Shown: one piece after another, positions 28,249 through 36,253 of the stretch
How the letters are laid out: every line of letters starts with the position of its first letter
Numbering within the stretch: position 1 is the stretch's first letter
NCBI RefSeq assembly: GCF_015207505.1
Contig: NZ_JADEWT010000027.1
Location: 1 to 60,742, forward strand
Direction: 5' to 3'
Length of the DNA: 60,742 bases
DNA from: Tychonema sp. LEGE 06208
GTDB lineage: Bacteria > Cyanobacteriota > Cyanobacteriia > Cyanobacteriales > Microcoleaceae
Program-made: the position numbers and the translations under genes
The notes under the pieces: model-generated
What the model saw: only the letters and a program-made list of their open reading frames with translations
Told to the model about the DNA's origin: nothing
Databases searched by the model: none

Positions 28249-29628
28249 ATGTCAAAGTATGACTCCAATCTCAGATGCTCCTTTTGCGGCAAGTCGCAGG
28301 AGTACGTCCGCAAGTTAATAGCTGGGCCCGGCGTGTACATTTGCGATGAATGCGTGGAACTGTGCAATGAAATTTTAGAGGAAGAATTTTTTGACTCTAG
28401 CAAAACAATTGGTCAACAGATTCCTCAATCAGAGGTGCGAGAGTCTCAGGGACAAGGAACGCGACGCCCGAGTCGATCGAACAAATCTAAAATTGTCTTA
28501 GCCCAAATTCCCAAACCCACAGACATTAAACAGCATTTAGACAACCACGTCATCGGCCAGCACTCAGCCAAAAAAGTCCTTTCTGTCGCAGTTTACAACC
28601 ATTACAAGCGCTTGAGCGCCGACCAAGCCAAAGACAGCGGCAAATCTTCCCCCGACGGCGATGTCGAACTGCAAAAATCCAACATCCTGCTAGTCGGGCC
28701 CACAGGTTGCGGTAAAACTTTGTTAGCGCAGAGTTTGGCGCAAATGCTCGAAGTTCCTTTTGCGGTAGCCGACGCAACGACGCTGACAGAAGCTGGATAT
28801 GTCGGCGACGATGTAGAAAATATCTTGCTGCGACTGTTGCAAATGTCGGATTTTGATGTCGAATCAGCACAGCGCGGGATTATTTATATTGACGAAATTG
28901 ACAAGATTGCTCGCAAAAGCGAAAACACTTCGATTACCAGAGATGTATCGGGAGAAGGAGTGCAGCAAGCGCTGCTGAAAATGTTGGAAGGAACGGTGGT
29001 TAATGTTCCCCCGCAAGGCGGCCGCAAACATCCTTACCAAGATTTTATTCAAGTTGACACGAGCAAGATTCTATTTATTTGCGGCGGTGCTTTTGTCGGT
29101 TTGGAAAAAATAGTCGATCAGCGTTTGGGTAAAAAATCCTTGGGCTTTATTCAGCCAAATGAAAGTGACAGCAACTCGACAATGGCTGCGAAGGATAAGC
29201 GGGCTGTTGATATTTTGCAACAGGTACAGCCGGACGATTTAGTTAAGTTTGGTTTGATTCCTGAGTTTGTCGGGCGGATTCCGGTGGTGACGGTGATTTC
29301 GCCGCTGGATGAAGCGGCTTTGATGCAGATTTTGACCGAGCCCCGGAATGCGCTGGTGAAGCAGTATCAAAAGCTGTTGAAGATGGACAGTGTGGAGTTG
29401 GAATTTGAGCCGGATGCGCTGCGGGCGATCGCCCAGGAGGCCTACCGCCGCAAAACCGGCGCGAGAGCTCTCCGCAGCATTTTAGAGGAGTTAATGCTGG
29501 ATGTGATGTACGAGTTGCCTTCTCGCAAGGATGTTGCCAACTGTACGATTACCAAGGAAATGGTCGAGAAGCGATCGACTGCGGAATTGCTGTGGCATCC
29601 CGCATGGCGGAAGCACGAAACTGCATAA
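28249..29628 (+). CDS. clpX: ATP-dependent Clp protease ATP-binding subunit ClpX
   Basis: Hexameric AAA+ unfoldase that feeds substrates into ClpP. The N-terminal zinc-binding domain has C10, C13, C32 and C35 (LRCSFCGKS...[10 protein letters not shown]). The AAA+ core shows Walker A GPTGCGKT, pore loop GYVG, Walker [12 protein letters not shown], the RKH loop [10 protein letters not shown] and the IGF-type ClpP contact as LGF in KKSLGFI. The sensor-2/small domain ends in [25 protein letters not shown]. The 459 aa include a Ser/Arg-rich linker after the zinc domain ([19 protein letters not shown]), as in other cyanobacteria. No clpP or tig gene precedes it; its upstream neighbour is cynS, so the usual tig-clpP-clpX order is not kept here. 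Start ATG has a GTAAGAGG leader. Confidence 0.97.
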   Translation: MSKYDSNLRCSFCGKSQEYVRKLIAGPGVYICDECVELCNEILEEEFFDSSKTIGQQIPQSEVRESQGQGTRRPSRSNKSKIVLAQIPKPTDIKQHLDNHVIGQHSAKKVLSVAVYNHYKRLSADQAKDSGKSSPDGDVELQKSNILLVGPTGCGKTLLAQSLAQMLEVPFAVADATTLTEAGYVGDDVENILLRLLQMSDFDVESAQRGIIYIDEIDKIARKSENTSITRDVSGEGVQQALLKMLEGTVVNVPPQGGRKHPYQDFIQVDTSKILFICGGAFVGLEKIVDQRLGKKSLGFIQPNESDSNSTMAAKDKRAVDILQQVQPDDLVKFGLIPEFVGRIPVVTVISPLDEAALMQILTEPRNALVKQYQKLLKMDSVELEFEPDALRAIAQEAYRRKTGARALRSILEELMLDVMYELPSRKDVANCTITKEMVEKRSTAELLWHPAWRKHETA

Positions 29629-29635
29629 TTTGAAG

Positions 29636-29661
29636 GGTGGGCAATGCCCACCTTGTTTTTT
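29636..29661 (+). terminator. Rho-independent terminator of clpX
   Basis: Stem GGTGGGC / GCCCACC with an AAT loop, then TTG and six T, 8 bp after the clpX stop. Confidence 0.85.
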
Positions 29662-29676
29662 AAGGTAATATAAATC

Positions 29677-29782
29677 ATACCAAATCAATTAGCATCGGAA
29701 TTATCGATCTCTTTCTTCTCTTCCTCTGCGTTCTCTGTGGCCTCTGCGGTTAAATCATTCCGATGCAACAATTGATATCACT
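29677..29782. repeat. Interspersed repeat with inverted ends (cggaatgatttaaccgc type)
   Basis: The left end caaatcaattagcatcggaat is an imperfect inverted match of the right end attccgatgcaacaattgatatc. The interior 'tctgcgttctctgtggcctctgcggttaaatc' resembles 19985-20042 (tctgtgtactctgtgttctagcgccggttaaatc). It has no coding capacity and looks like a further MITE-type family. Confidence 0.6.
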
Positions 29783-29805
29783 CGACGATTGAAATCGCTT
29801 CATAC

Positions 29806-30582
29806 TTATTTCTGACTCAATATTTCCAAAAACTCCTGCACAACTAAATCGGGTTGTTGGCTGCATCGGGTAGAATCGTAATGCTTGATAAGACTGATGC
29901 CGGAATCTATTAAAAGCCCGCACATTTCATCTTCTGTTGCGTTTCGATCGGATGATTCGCTGTCAATTTTCAGCATTCCTAGCTTGTTTTGGTGAAATAT
30001 CAGAAAGTCAGCTTCTTGGTTTTGTCTCCCTTCCGGTGTGGCGAGTCGGAGTTGGGAGTTGGGGATGAAGAGTGTGGAAGTGCGATCGAGAATTTCGGCT
30101 ATTTTCACTTGTGCGTCGCAGTGAAAACAAAAACCGTTCCAGTCAATTTCTTTATTTGAGTTAGATAATTCAGTTTCATTATTAGAAGTTATTTTATCTA
30201 AATCAGCTTGAACATAATCAGCTTCATTCAAGTTTGCGAATAATCTAGCCCCGCTGAGATTTGCACCGCTGAGATTTGCACCGCTGAGGTTAACTTCGAT
30301 GGTCAGATTGCGCTGTAAATTCACTTGACTTCGCCGTAGATATCGCTTTAATACAGATTTAAGATTATCTTTTTTAACTTTTTCGTCTAGTGCTTTTGAA
30401 AGTAGTTTCCACAGTTTAGCACCAGCATCTTTGATATAATCGTATTCATAGCCTGCGGTTTTAGCAATTTCTATATAAGACTGCCCTTCCCAGGATTGAC
30501 GAAACACTATTTCTTGAACTTTGTTGAGGCGATCGTAGTTGAGGGCTGTTTCTGCGATCGTGATGGCTTCGTCAACAGTCAT
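29806..30582 (-). CDS. vMAP-N / pentapeptide / PD-(D/E)XK-like modular protein
   Basis: 258 aa, ATG at 30582 preceded by AAGGGA. Residues 1-85 (MTVDEAITIAETALNYDRLNKVQEIVFRQSWEGQSYIEIAKTAG) are the helix-turn-helix-like N-terminal domain found on many cyanobacterial vWA-MoxR-associated (vMAP), WD40 and STAND proteins. Residues ~96-130 hold pentapeptide repeats (VNLSG ANLSG ANLSG ARLFA). Residues ~148-258 (FCFHCDAQVKIAEILDRTSTLFIPNSQLRL...GRQNQEADFLIFHQNKLGMLKID...HYDSTRCSQQPDLVVQEFLEILSQ) match, by recall, a C-terminal nuclease-like domain whose usual core is PDFLV...GILEVD. Here the Glu of the second motif is replaced (LKID), so catalysis is doubtful. The domain mix suggests a conflict or signalling effector. 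It is divergent from the next gene. Confidence 0.7.
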   Translation of the reverse strand: MTVDEAITIAETALNYDRLNKVQEIVFRQSWEGQSYIEIAKTAGYEYDYIKDAGAKLWKLLSKALDEKVKKDNLKSVLKRYLRRSQVNLQRNLTIEVNLSGANLSGANLSGARLFANLNEADYVQADLDKITSNNETELSNSNKEIDWNGFCFHCDAQVKIAEILDRTSTLFIPNSQLRLATPEGRQNQEADFLIFHQNKLGMLKIDSESSDRNATEDEMCGLLIDSGISLIKHYDSTRCSQQPDLVVQEFLEILSQK

Positions 30583-30741
30583 GTGTGAAAGTCCCTTACT
30601 AGCGGAGCGTTAAGGTAGGCTTAGTATAGATTGTACCGCAACAGGGAGCTAATCTTACTTTTTTATTACTATTTTATTACTTTTTATTACTGTTGAAGCT
30701 GCTATTAAGTCGTTATAGTTTAAAAAACTAAGGAATTTTAT

Positions 30742-31179
30742 ATGGAACCTGTAACATTGACAGCCGGGGCGATCGCAACTTTGGTATTAATCAAAGCCAC
30801 GGAGACAGCTACAGAGAAGGCTACTGAACAGCTAGGCAAGCTAGTTGTTGAAAAAGGCCATAATTTGCTATCATTGCTTAAAAGGGAGTCGCCAAGTACA
30901 GCAACGGCTATAGAACTATCTCAACAGCAGCCCTTAGATTATAGAAAAGCTGTTCTTGAGTTAGAAGCAGCCACGAACCCGGAAGTCGCTAAAGCAGTCG
31001 AGGAAGTAGATACAGCAGTAGGTAAAGATGCAAAACTGGCCTCAGCCGTTAAAGCTTTGACGAATGCACTTCAATCTCAGCCACCAAGTGTCCAGAATTA
31101 TGGGAAGATAGCAGAGGAAATCAAAGAAATTAAAGCTCTTATTCAGGGGAATGTTTATGGTGACATTAACATCGTCTGA
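30742..31179 (+). CDS. Small helical protein, possible Bell-like effector with amyloid-like tail
   Basis: 145 aa, ATG 30742 with an AAGGA leader. The N-terminus MEPVTLTAGAIATLVLIKATETATEKATEQL is a hydrophobic/amphipathic helix. Two or more further helices follow (LGKLVVEKGHNLLSLLKRE; YRKAVLELEAATNPEVAKAVEEV; AKLASAVKALTNALQSQ). The C-terminus is a short Gly/Asn-rich beta-like tail (IQGNVYGDINIV). This layout (a four-helix, membrane-seeking N-terminal domain plus a short C-terminal amyloid-like motif) is what has been described for bacterial Bell domain proteins paired with NLR receptors. Similarity is by layout, not by proven homology. It could also be a plain conserved hypothetical. Likely co-transcribed with the next gene (51 bp gap). 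Confidence 0.45.
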   Translation: MEPVTLTAGAIATLVLIKATETATEKATEQLGKLVVEKGHNLLSLLKRESPSTATAIELSQQQPLDYRKAVLELEAATNPEVAKAVEEVDTAVGKDAKLASAVKALTNALQSQPPSVQNYGKIAEEIKEIKALIQGNVYGDINIV

Positions 31180-31230
31180 CCAAAGTCGCCCAATGGTGGG
31201 AAAAAAATTAATAAGCTAGGTAATGGTGCA

Positions 31231-32166
31231 ATGAGGGAATCGGGTCTATTTGCTTTATTTGGTTTTCTGGGAGTAATTATTATACCAATACTAATAGTAG
31301 GCTTGCAATATCGTTATTATCCTCCAACAGAAACACCACGACTTCCTCCTCCTACGCAAAATGAGGGGACTAAAAACGAAGTTATAACCTCAACTCCAGC
31401 GGCAGATTCATTACCGCCAGTTTCGTCACCGCTCACTCCACCTAAAACACCTGATATTGACAAAAAACCTTTCGTAGAACCCAAAATATCCAGAAATCCA
31501 AATATTGGCATTTTAAAAGAAAGTCGCATTTTTAGCGATCGGCTCACATCCAAAAACCCCGAAAGAACTTACTTTTTCACTATAGATAAGTCAAGCAATG
31601 TCAGTCTTTACTTAGATCAAGTAACTAACCAAGTTGGAATGTGGCTTTATGTTGACACAAATGGTAATAAAATTATAGATTCTGGAGAGCAGATAGATAG
31701 TACCTCGGCTTATAGTAATTCTACCGGAACAATTAGTAGAACTTTAGGGCCAGACAACTATATTGCTACTGTTAAATTTCAAGGTAGCAATACTGACTAT
31801 AACTTTCAAATTGTTAACGATACAAATGATGCAACTAATGTTAAATCATTGCAAGAACGTAAGACTTTTACTGATACTCTTTCTTTGACTCGTAAAAATC
31901 GCCAAAAATATTACTTATTTAGTTTGGAAAGTACCAGTAGTGTCAATATAATTTTAGATCAAGTAACTAACCAAGTTGGAATCTGGCTATATGTTGATAC
32001 AAATGGTAATGGAGTTATAGATCCTGGAGAACAGATAGATAGTGCTTCGGCTTATATCAATTCAGCCGGAACAATTCAGAAAAACTTAGGTAAGGATGAC
32101 TATATTCTTCAGGTTCGAGAAACAGGAGGGAACACAAAATATACTTTAACTATGACTTCTCAATAG
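31231..32166 (+). CDS. Membrane-anchored protein with two PPC-like beta domains
   Basis: 311 aa. One N-terminal transmembrane helix (GLFALFGFLGVIIIPILIVGLQY) is followed by a Pro/Thr-rich linker and two homologous ~100-residue beta domains. Each starts with a (I/T)F(S/T)D(R/T)L motif and carries VTNQVG(M/I)WLYVDTNGN, then a D-x-G-E-Q-I-D segment and a final beta strand. This is the pattern of bacterial pre-peptidase C-terminal (PPC) domains, with an EF-hand-like Asp/Asn loop (DTNGNGVIDPGEQID) that may bind calcium. The two copies are highly similar at the DNA level around 'gatcaagtaactaaccaagt', so the duplication is recent. No protease domain is present. It may act as an envelope binding module; partners are unknown. 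Confidence 0.6.
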   Translation: MRESGLFALFGFLGVIIIPILIVGLQYRYYPPTETPRLPPPTQNEGTKNEVITSTPAADSLPPVSSPLTPPKTPDIDKKPFVEPKISRNPNIGILKESRIFSDRLTSKNPERTYFFTIDKSSNVSLYLDQVTNQVGMWLYVDTNGNKIIDSGEQIDSTSAYSNSTGTISRTLGPDNYIATVKFQGSNTDYNFQIVNDTNDATNVKSLQERKTFTDTLSLTRKNRQKYYLFSLESTSSVNIILDQVTNQVGIWLYVDTNGNGVIDPGEQIDSASAYINSAGTIQKNLGKDDYILQVRETGGNTKYTLTMTSQ

Positions 32167-32342
32167 TTAATAAAAAATTGTCCCTATGATTATTTCTTAG
32201 TGTCCGAAAACTTTCCTAAAAATTATCAAATTTCATAATGCTTCCGGGATTTTACTTGTTCTCCCAGTCTCGCGTTGCGCGGACTTTGTTTGTGTAGACG
32301 CGATTTCCAATCGCCCCGAAATTAGTGGTTTTAATATCACCC

Positions 32343-32969
32343 TCACTCCTCAGATTTAGACTCAGATTCAAAATCCACGCGGTCGTAAATATCACCCAAC
32401 CGCATCTCAAACTCCACACAACTCAATTGTAATACCGTATCAGCACCATCATACTCAGACAAAATCCACTTATTATCATCCGTCTTGCAAAAATGTTCAA
32501 CGTGCATCTCGTATTGATCGATCAAAACATACTCTCGAAAACTAGGAATAGAACGGAAAAGCTTAAACTTGCCGCCCCTGTCATAATCCTCCGTCGATGG
32601 CGATAAAACCTCAGCCACCATCACCGCATTAGTAATCGTATCTTTCCTGCCCTCAGCAAACTCCAATTTCCCCGCCACCAACATTACATCAGGATAAGTA
32701 TAAACCCGCTTCGACGGTATCCACAAACGCAAATCGTTGATAAATACTCGATACGGTTGTCCTTTCGTAGCAAAATTTAGTGTACCGCTCAAATTAAGAG
32801 CTATTTGATTGTGATTTGGTGTTCCGCCTGTCATAGGGATTATCCTGCCATCCTGATATTCACTTCTAAATTCTGCGGCTTCTTCCAGTTTTAAATACTC
32901 TTCAGGAGAGTAATAAGTATGTACTTTTTCCTCAACTACTTGTTCGCGGATTTCTGTTAATGCGGTCAT
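32343..32969 (-). CDS. Uma2-family (DUF820) PD-(D/E)XK nuclease-like protein
   Basis: 208 aa. The family hallmarks are YYSPEEYLKLEEAAEFRSEYQDGRIIPMTGGTPNHNQIALNL at the N-terminus and the active-site block YPDVMLVAG...MVAEVLSPSTEDYDRGGKFKLFRSIPSFREYVLID, which has the D, E and K-type positions of the restriction-endonuclease fold. Uma2 genes are extremely numerous in filamentous cyanobacteria. Their function is not established, although links to mobile DNA and toxin-like activity have been suggested. No antitoxin partner adjoins it. Confidence 0.92.
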   Translation of the reverse strand: MTALTEIREQVVEEKVHTYYSPEEYLKLEEAAEFRSEYQDGRIIPMTGGTPNHNQIALNLSGTLNFATKGQPYRVFINDLRLWIPSKRVYTYPDVMLVAGKLEFAEGRKDTITNAVMVAEVLSPSTEDYDRGGKFKLFRSIPSFREYVLIDQYEMHVEHFCKTDDNKWILSEYDGADTVLQLSCVEFEMRLGDIYDRVDFESESKSEE

Positions 32970-33141
32970 CGTATATCCTCGGACGATCGTACTTACAATT
33001 ATACAGGAATTTAATCCTTAAAAAATTGGAATGTCAGGACTAAAATCCTTGCTAAGAACGGGGTTGATTTATGTGTGTAGATATTAAAACTTGCTTTTAC
33101 CAAGATAACTTTTTTGGAAAAGGGCGCCAAGTGCGGTATGA

Positions 33142-33275
<134 letters not shown>

Positions 33276-33307
33276 AACTCACTTTTGAACGCATCTGCGA
33301 CGTACGG

Positions 33308-33718
33308 ATGATGGATGGAATTAATGCGGCTGTACGCACAAAGCACAGTCTGTTTGTTTGTACTGCTTGCGCTAGTATTTGGAAAGACGGCAAGCGCGAA
33401 GGCAAAAGCGGCGGCCAACAATTTATGGAAGATTTATCGAAACTTGCTAAAGATTGGGAGTTTTGCGATCGATTTGAGATTCAAGAGGTTGAGTGCATGA
33501 GTGCTTGCAGCCACTCTTGTGCGGTGTCTTTTGCTGCTGTGGGAAAGTACACTTATCTATTTGGTGATTTGCCTGCAAATGAGCCGGAAAGCATCGAGGC
33601 TGTACTGGAATGCGCGGGTCAATACTATGCTAAAGCGGATGGTTTGTTGCCTTGGTCAGAGCGTCCTCAAGCTCTGAAAAAAGGCGTTTTGGCTAAAATT
33701 CCGCCGCTGCCTAATTAG
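33308..33718 (+). CDS. DUF1636 ferredoxin-like metal-binding protein
   Basis: 136 aa. Five cysteines are placed as C18-x2-C21 (LFVCTACASIW) and C63-x3-C67-x3-C71 (VECMSACSHSCAV), followed by VGKYTYLFGDLP. This matches the DUF1636 (COG5469) family, thought to be a thioredoxin-fold ferredoxin-like protein that binds an Fe-S cluster or metal. Family members are commonly found beside cobalamin genes. Here the gene is directly behind a B12 riboswitch and ahead of a CobW GTPase, which supports a role in cobalamin or cobalt/zinc metabolism. The start is uncertain: two ATGs stand in tandem (33308, 33311) with no strong Shine-Dalgarno, and LFVC could be reached from a later start. Confidence 0.85.
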   Translation: MMDGINAAVRTKHSLFVCTACASIWKDGKREGKSGGQQFMEDLSKLAKDWEFCDRFEIQEVECMSACSHSCAVSFAAVGKYTYLFGDLPANEPESIEAVLECAGQYYAKADGLLPWSERPQALKKGVLAKIPPLPN

Positions 33719-33756
33719 AAATAAAATGAGGCGATAAGTTCTCGTTTTTACTCAAA

Positions 33757-33798
33757 GTCTAGATCCCCCTAAATCGCCCTTAAGAAGGGAGACTTTGA
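33757..33798. repeat. 42-bp interspersed repeat, inverted relative to 36165-36206
   Basis: This segment (gtctagatccccctaaatc...) is the reverse complement of 36165-36206 with two mismatches. It contains the 'cccttaagaaggg' palindrome and is a common cyanobacterial intergenic repeat type. It falls between the DUF1636 and CobW genes. Confidence 0.85.
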
Positions 33799-33906
33799 GT
33801 GTTTCGAGTTCCTTCCTGTTTAAAACAGACTTTGAACTCTCTTCCCCCTTTTTTAAGGAGAGTGAGGGGAGGTTTGGATCGTAATTCTCAACCTAAAAAT
33901 AATTCA

Positions 33907-34941
33907 ATGCACAAAATTCCTGTTACGGTGATCACTGGTTTTCTCGGTAGCGGCAAAACTACCTTAATTCGCCATTTGTTGCAAAACAATCAAGGCCGCC
34001 GCATTGCTGTTCTGGTTAATGAATTTGGCGAAATCGGAATTGACGGAGAGTTGCTGCGCGATTGCCAAGTTTGCGATGAAGAAGAAACTGTCAGCAGCAA
34101 TATTGTTGAACTGACAAATGGTTGTCTTTGTTGCACTGTTCAAGAGGAATTCTTGCCGACTATGCAAGAGTTGTTGAAGCGCAAAGATCAGATTGATTGT
34201 ATTTTAATTGAGACTTCTGGCCTCGCACTTCCTAAGCCTTTGATTCAAGCTTTTCGCTGGCCGGAAATTCGCACGGGTGCTACTGTAGATGGTGTGGTTG
34301 CTGTTGTTGATTGCGAAGCTATTGCTAGCGGTAATTTTGTCGGTGATATCGATGCTTTGATGGCGCAGCGGCTGGCTGATGATAGTTTGGATCACGAAAC
34401 TCCGATCGAGGAATTGTTTGAAGACCAGTTGGCCTGTGCTGATATGGTACTGTTAACGAAGGTCGATCGCGTGGATGCGGAAACTCAACAGAAAGTTCAA
34501 ACCTGGTTGCAGCAAGAGTTGCGCCCGAGTGTAAAAATTGTTGTGTCTAAGGGTGGCGAAATTAACCCTGATGTGCTGTTGGGATTTAATGCGGCGGTTG
34601 AGGATGATTTGGAGTCCCGCCCGAGTCACCACGACACGGAGGAGGAACACGAGCACGATGATGATATTAACTCGACTTTCTTTATTGCCGATCGCGAATT
34701 TGAACCGCAAGCTTTGGTGAAAAAGCTGAAAGCCTTGATGCAGCAGGAAGAAATCTATCGGATTAAGGGGTTTGTGGCGGTTCCCAAGAAGCCGATGCGG
34801 ATGGTGTTGCAAGGTGTGGGCGATCGTATAGAATATTTTTACGATCGCCCTTGGCAACCTTCCGAAGTCCGTCAAACCAAATTAGTGCTGATCGGAAGAG
34901 AGTTGGAGCGCGATCGAATTGCAGCTATAATTAGCAGTTAA
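33907..34941 (+). CDS. cobW: CobW-family (COG0523) metallochaperone GTPase
   Basis: 344 aa from ATG 33907 (MHKIPVTVITGFLGSGKTTLIRHLL). An upstream GTG at 33799 would add 36 residues translated from a repeat, so it is rejected. Motifs: P-loop GFLGSGKT (11-18), the metal-binding CxCC motif NGCLCC (71-76), the NKxD-like LTKVD, and a His/Asp/Glu-rich segment HHDTEEEHEHDDD typical of metal-handling members. The CobW C-terminal domain (GFVAVPKKPMRMVLQGVGDRIEYF) is intact. COG0523 proteins deliver Zn2+ or Co2+ to client enzymes using GTP. The B12 riboswitch upstream suggests cobalt/cobalamin, whereas the nearby Znu and SmtB genes point to zinc, so the metal is not settled. Confidence 0.92.
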   Translation: MHKIPVTVITGFLGSGKTTLIRHLLQNNQGRRIAVLVNEFGEIGIDGELLRDCQVCDEEETVSSNIVELTNGCLCCTVQEEFLPTMQELLKRKDQIDCILIETSGLALPKPLIQAFRWPEIRTGATVDGVVAVVDCEAIASGNFVGDIDALMAQRLADDSLDHETPIEELFEDQLACADMVLLTKVDRVDAETQQKVQTWLQQELRPSVKIVVSKGGEINPDVLLGFNAAVEDDLESRPSHHDTEEEHEHDDDINSTFFIADREFEPQALVKKLKALMQQEEIYRIKGFVAVPKKPMRMVLQGVGDRIEYFYDRPWQPSEVRQTKLVLIGRELERDRIAAIISS

Positions 34942-35248
34942 TTATCCGAAATTATTAGTCATACCGCGTGCGCTCGGCCCCACTACAAACGGTTCGCAGT
35001 GCGGATTTCAGTCCGCTTTAGGCTGTGGACACTGACAGAAGCACGCGCTAACAACTTCGATGGCGGTTAATAATAATCGCCCGCGATATCAGCATCAACA
35101 ACGATTCGATCCAAACACAAACAATTGAAAATTTAGTCTTGACAAAATGCTAGATTACGATAACATTTTAGTCAAGGACTGAATTCCTCACTACTAACCC
35201 ATTTTATCGCAGGTTTGCTGCACTATCCTTAAAGGGCGATCGACAATT
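34942..35248. other. Intergenic region with palindromic repeat and promoter
   Basis: It contains the interspersed repeat 'ggttcgcagtgcggatttcagtccgc' (34991-35016) and a candidate promoter for the CADD gene. No gene. Confidence 0.5.
35139..35166 (+). promoter_or_regulatory. Candidate sigma-70-type promoter for the CADD-like gene
   Basis: TTGACA (35139-35144), 16-bp spacer, TAACAT (35161-35166), about 80 bp upstream of the start codon. Based on sequence alone. Confidence 0.5.
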
Positions 35249-35929
35249 ATGAACAAACAGCAATTTCTCGAACAACTCAACAGCATTCTCGACCAAAACC
35301 ACCTGCTGAAACACCCATTCTACCAAATGTGGAACGAAGGCAAACTAGACATCGCCATGCTGCAAGAATATGCACAAGAATACTACCTGCAAGTCCACAA
35401 CTTCCCCACCTACGTCAGCGCTACCCACGCCGCCTGCGACGACATCAAAATTCGTCAAATGCTCCTCGAAAACCTGATAGAAGAAGAGAGAGGCGCAGCA
35501 AATCACCCCGAACTGTGGCTGCGCTTTGCCGAAGGTTTGGGTTTAGACAGAAATGCAGTTCTCGAACGCGAACACTTAGAAAAAACCACCGAATCCGTCC
35601 GCATTCTCAAAGACTTAGCCCGCAGTGAATCTCCCGCCAAAGGTTTAGCAGCCCTTTACGCTTACGAAGCACAAATCCCCGAAGTTTCCACAACCAAAAT
35701 CGCTGGTTTAAAGGAATTTTACGGCATCAATTCACAAGCAGCTTTATCTTTCTTTCAAGTTCACGAAAAAGCCGACGAGTTCCACTCCGAAGCCACTCGC
35801 GAAGCTTTGTTACAGGTTTGTGAAACTGAAGAAGCACAACAGGAAGCACTTTTAGCTGCTGAGAAAGCAACTTCTGCTCTTAATTTACTGCTGGATGGGG
35901 TTTATGAAACCTATTGTCAAGCTAAGTAA
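35249..35929 (+). CDS. CADD-family (heme-oxygenase-fold) di-iron enzyme
   Basis: 226 aa, all-helical. Likely metal ligands follow the CADD/PqqC pattern: E and H in NLIEEERGAANHPELW, E in YEAQIPEVS, and H-x3-D-x2-H in FFQVHEKADEFHSEA. A Tyr in KHPFYQMW and Lys residues after the second Glu (STTKIAGLKEFYG) stand where Chlamydia CADD has the Tyr and Lys consumed in self-sacrificing p-aminobenzoate synthesis. The protein may therefore be a single-turnover pABA synthase or a related oxygenase in folate metabolism. This is inference from the family. It is monocistronic with a likely promoter upstream, and a heptamer repeat (ttgacag) begins 8 bp after its stop. Confidence 0.82.
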   Translation: MNKQQFLEQLNSILDQNHLLKHPFYQMWNEGKLDIAMLQEYAQEYYLQVHNFPTYVSATHAACDDIKIRQMLLENLIEEERGAANHPELWLRFAEGLGLDRNAVLEREHLEKTTESVRILKDLARSESPAKGLAALYAYEAQIPEVSTTKIAGLKEFYGINSQAALSFFQVHEKADEFHSEATREALLQVCETEEAQQEALLAAEKATSALNLLLDGVYETYCQAK

Positions 35930-36253
35930 GCTTCAGTTGACTGTTGACAGTTGACAGTTGCTTTCTGGTAAAAAACGCATATTTGCAGGGCGGGTTGAAA
36001 AGCATTGGTGTCAACTTACTGTCAAACGTAGTAATAACTTTCTTGTTTGACGACTGGCCCAGATCTCCCCTTAGCTTGCCCCCTACTCGACCCCTACTCC
36101 CCTTAAAAAGGGGGGAACCGGAAAATATCAAAGTTCTCCTTCAAAAGGAGAGAACCGGATAGGATCAAAGTCCCCCTTCTTAAGGGGGATTTAGGGGGAT
36201 CTAGACTCAGCTAGCAGCGAGATTTATCAAAATGTTTACACTGAATAGGACTA
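35930..36253. other. Repeat-filled intergenic region
   Basis: It holds a short TTGACWG heptamer run right after the CADD stop (35936-35960), several C-rich 'ccccttaaaaagggggg' palindromes (36098-36116), 'ctccttcaaaaggag' (36136-36150), and the 42-bp repeat copy 36165-36206. No gene. Confidence 0.65.
36165..36206. repeat. 42-bp interspersed repeat, inverted copy of 33757-33798
   Basis: Reverse complement of 33757-33798 with two mismatches. It contains the palindrome 'cccccttcttaaggggg'. The two copies bracket the CobW and CADD genes in inverted orientation. Confidence 0.85.

Noticed and set aside
33799-33906. 36-residue N-terminal extension of CobW from a GTG start
   Set aside because: It translates an intergenic repeat; the conserved family N-terminus starts at MHKIPVTVITGFLGSGKTT.
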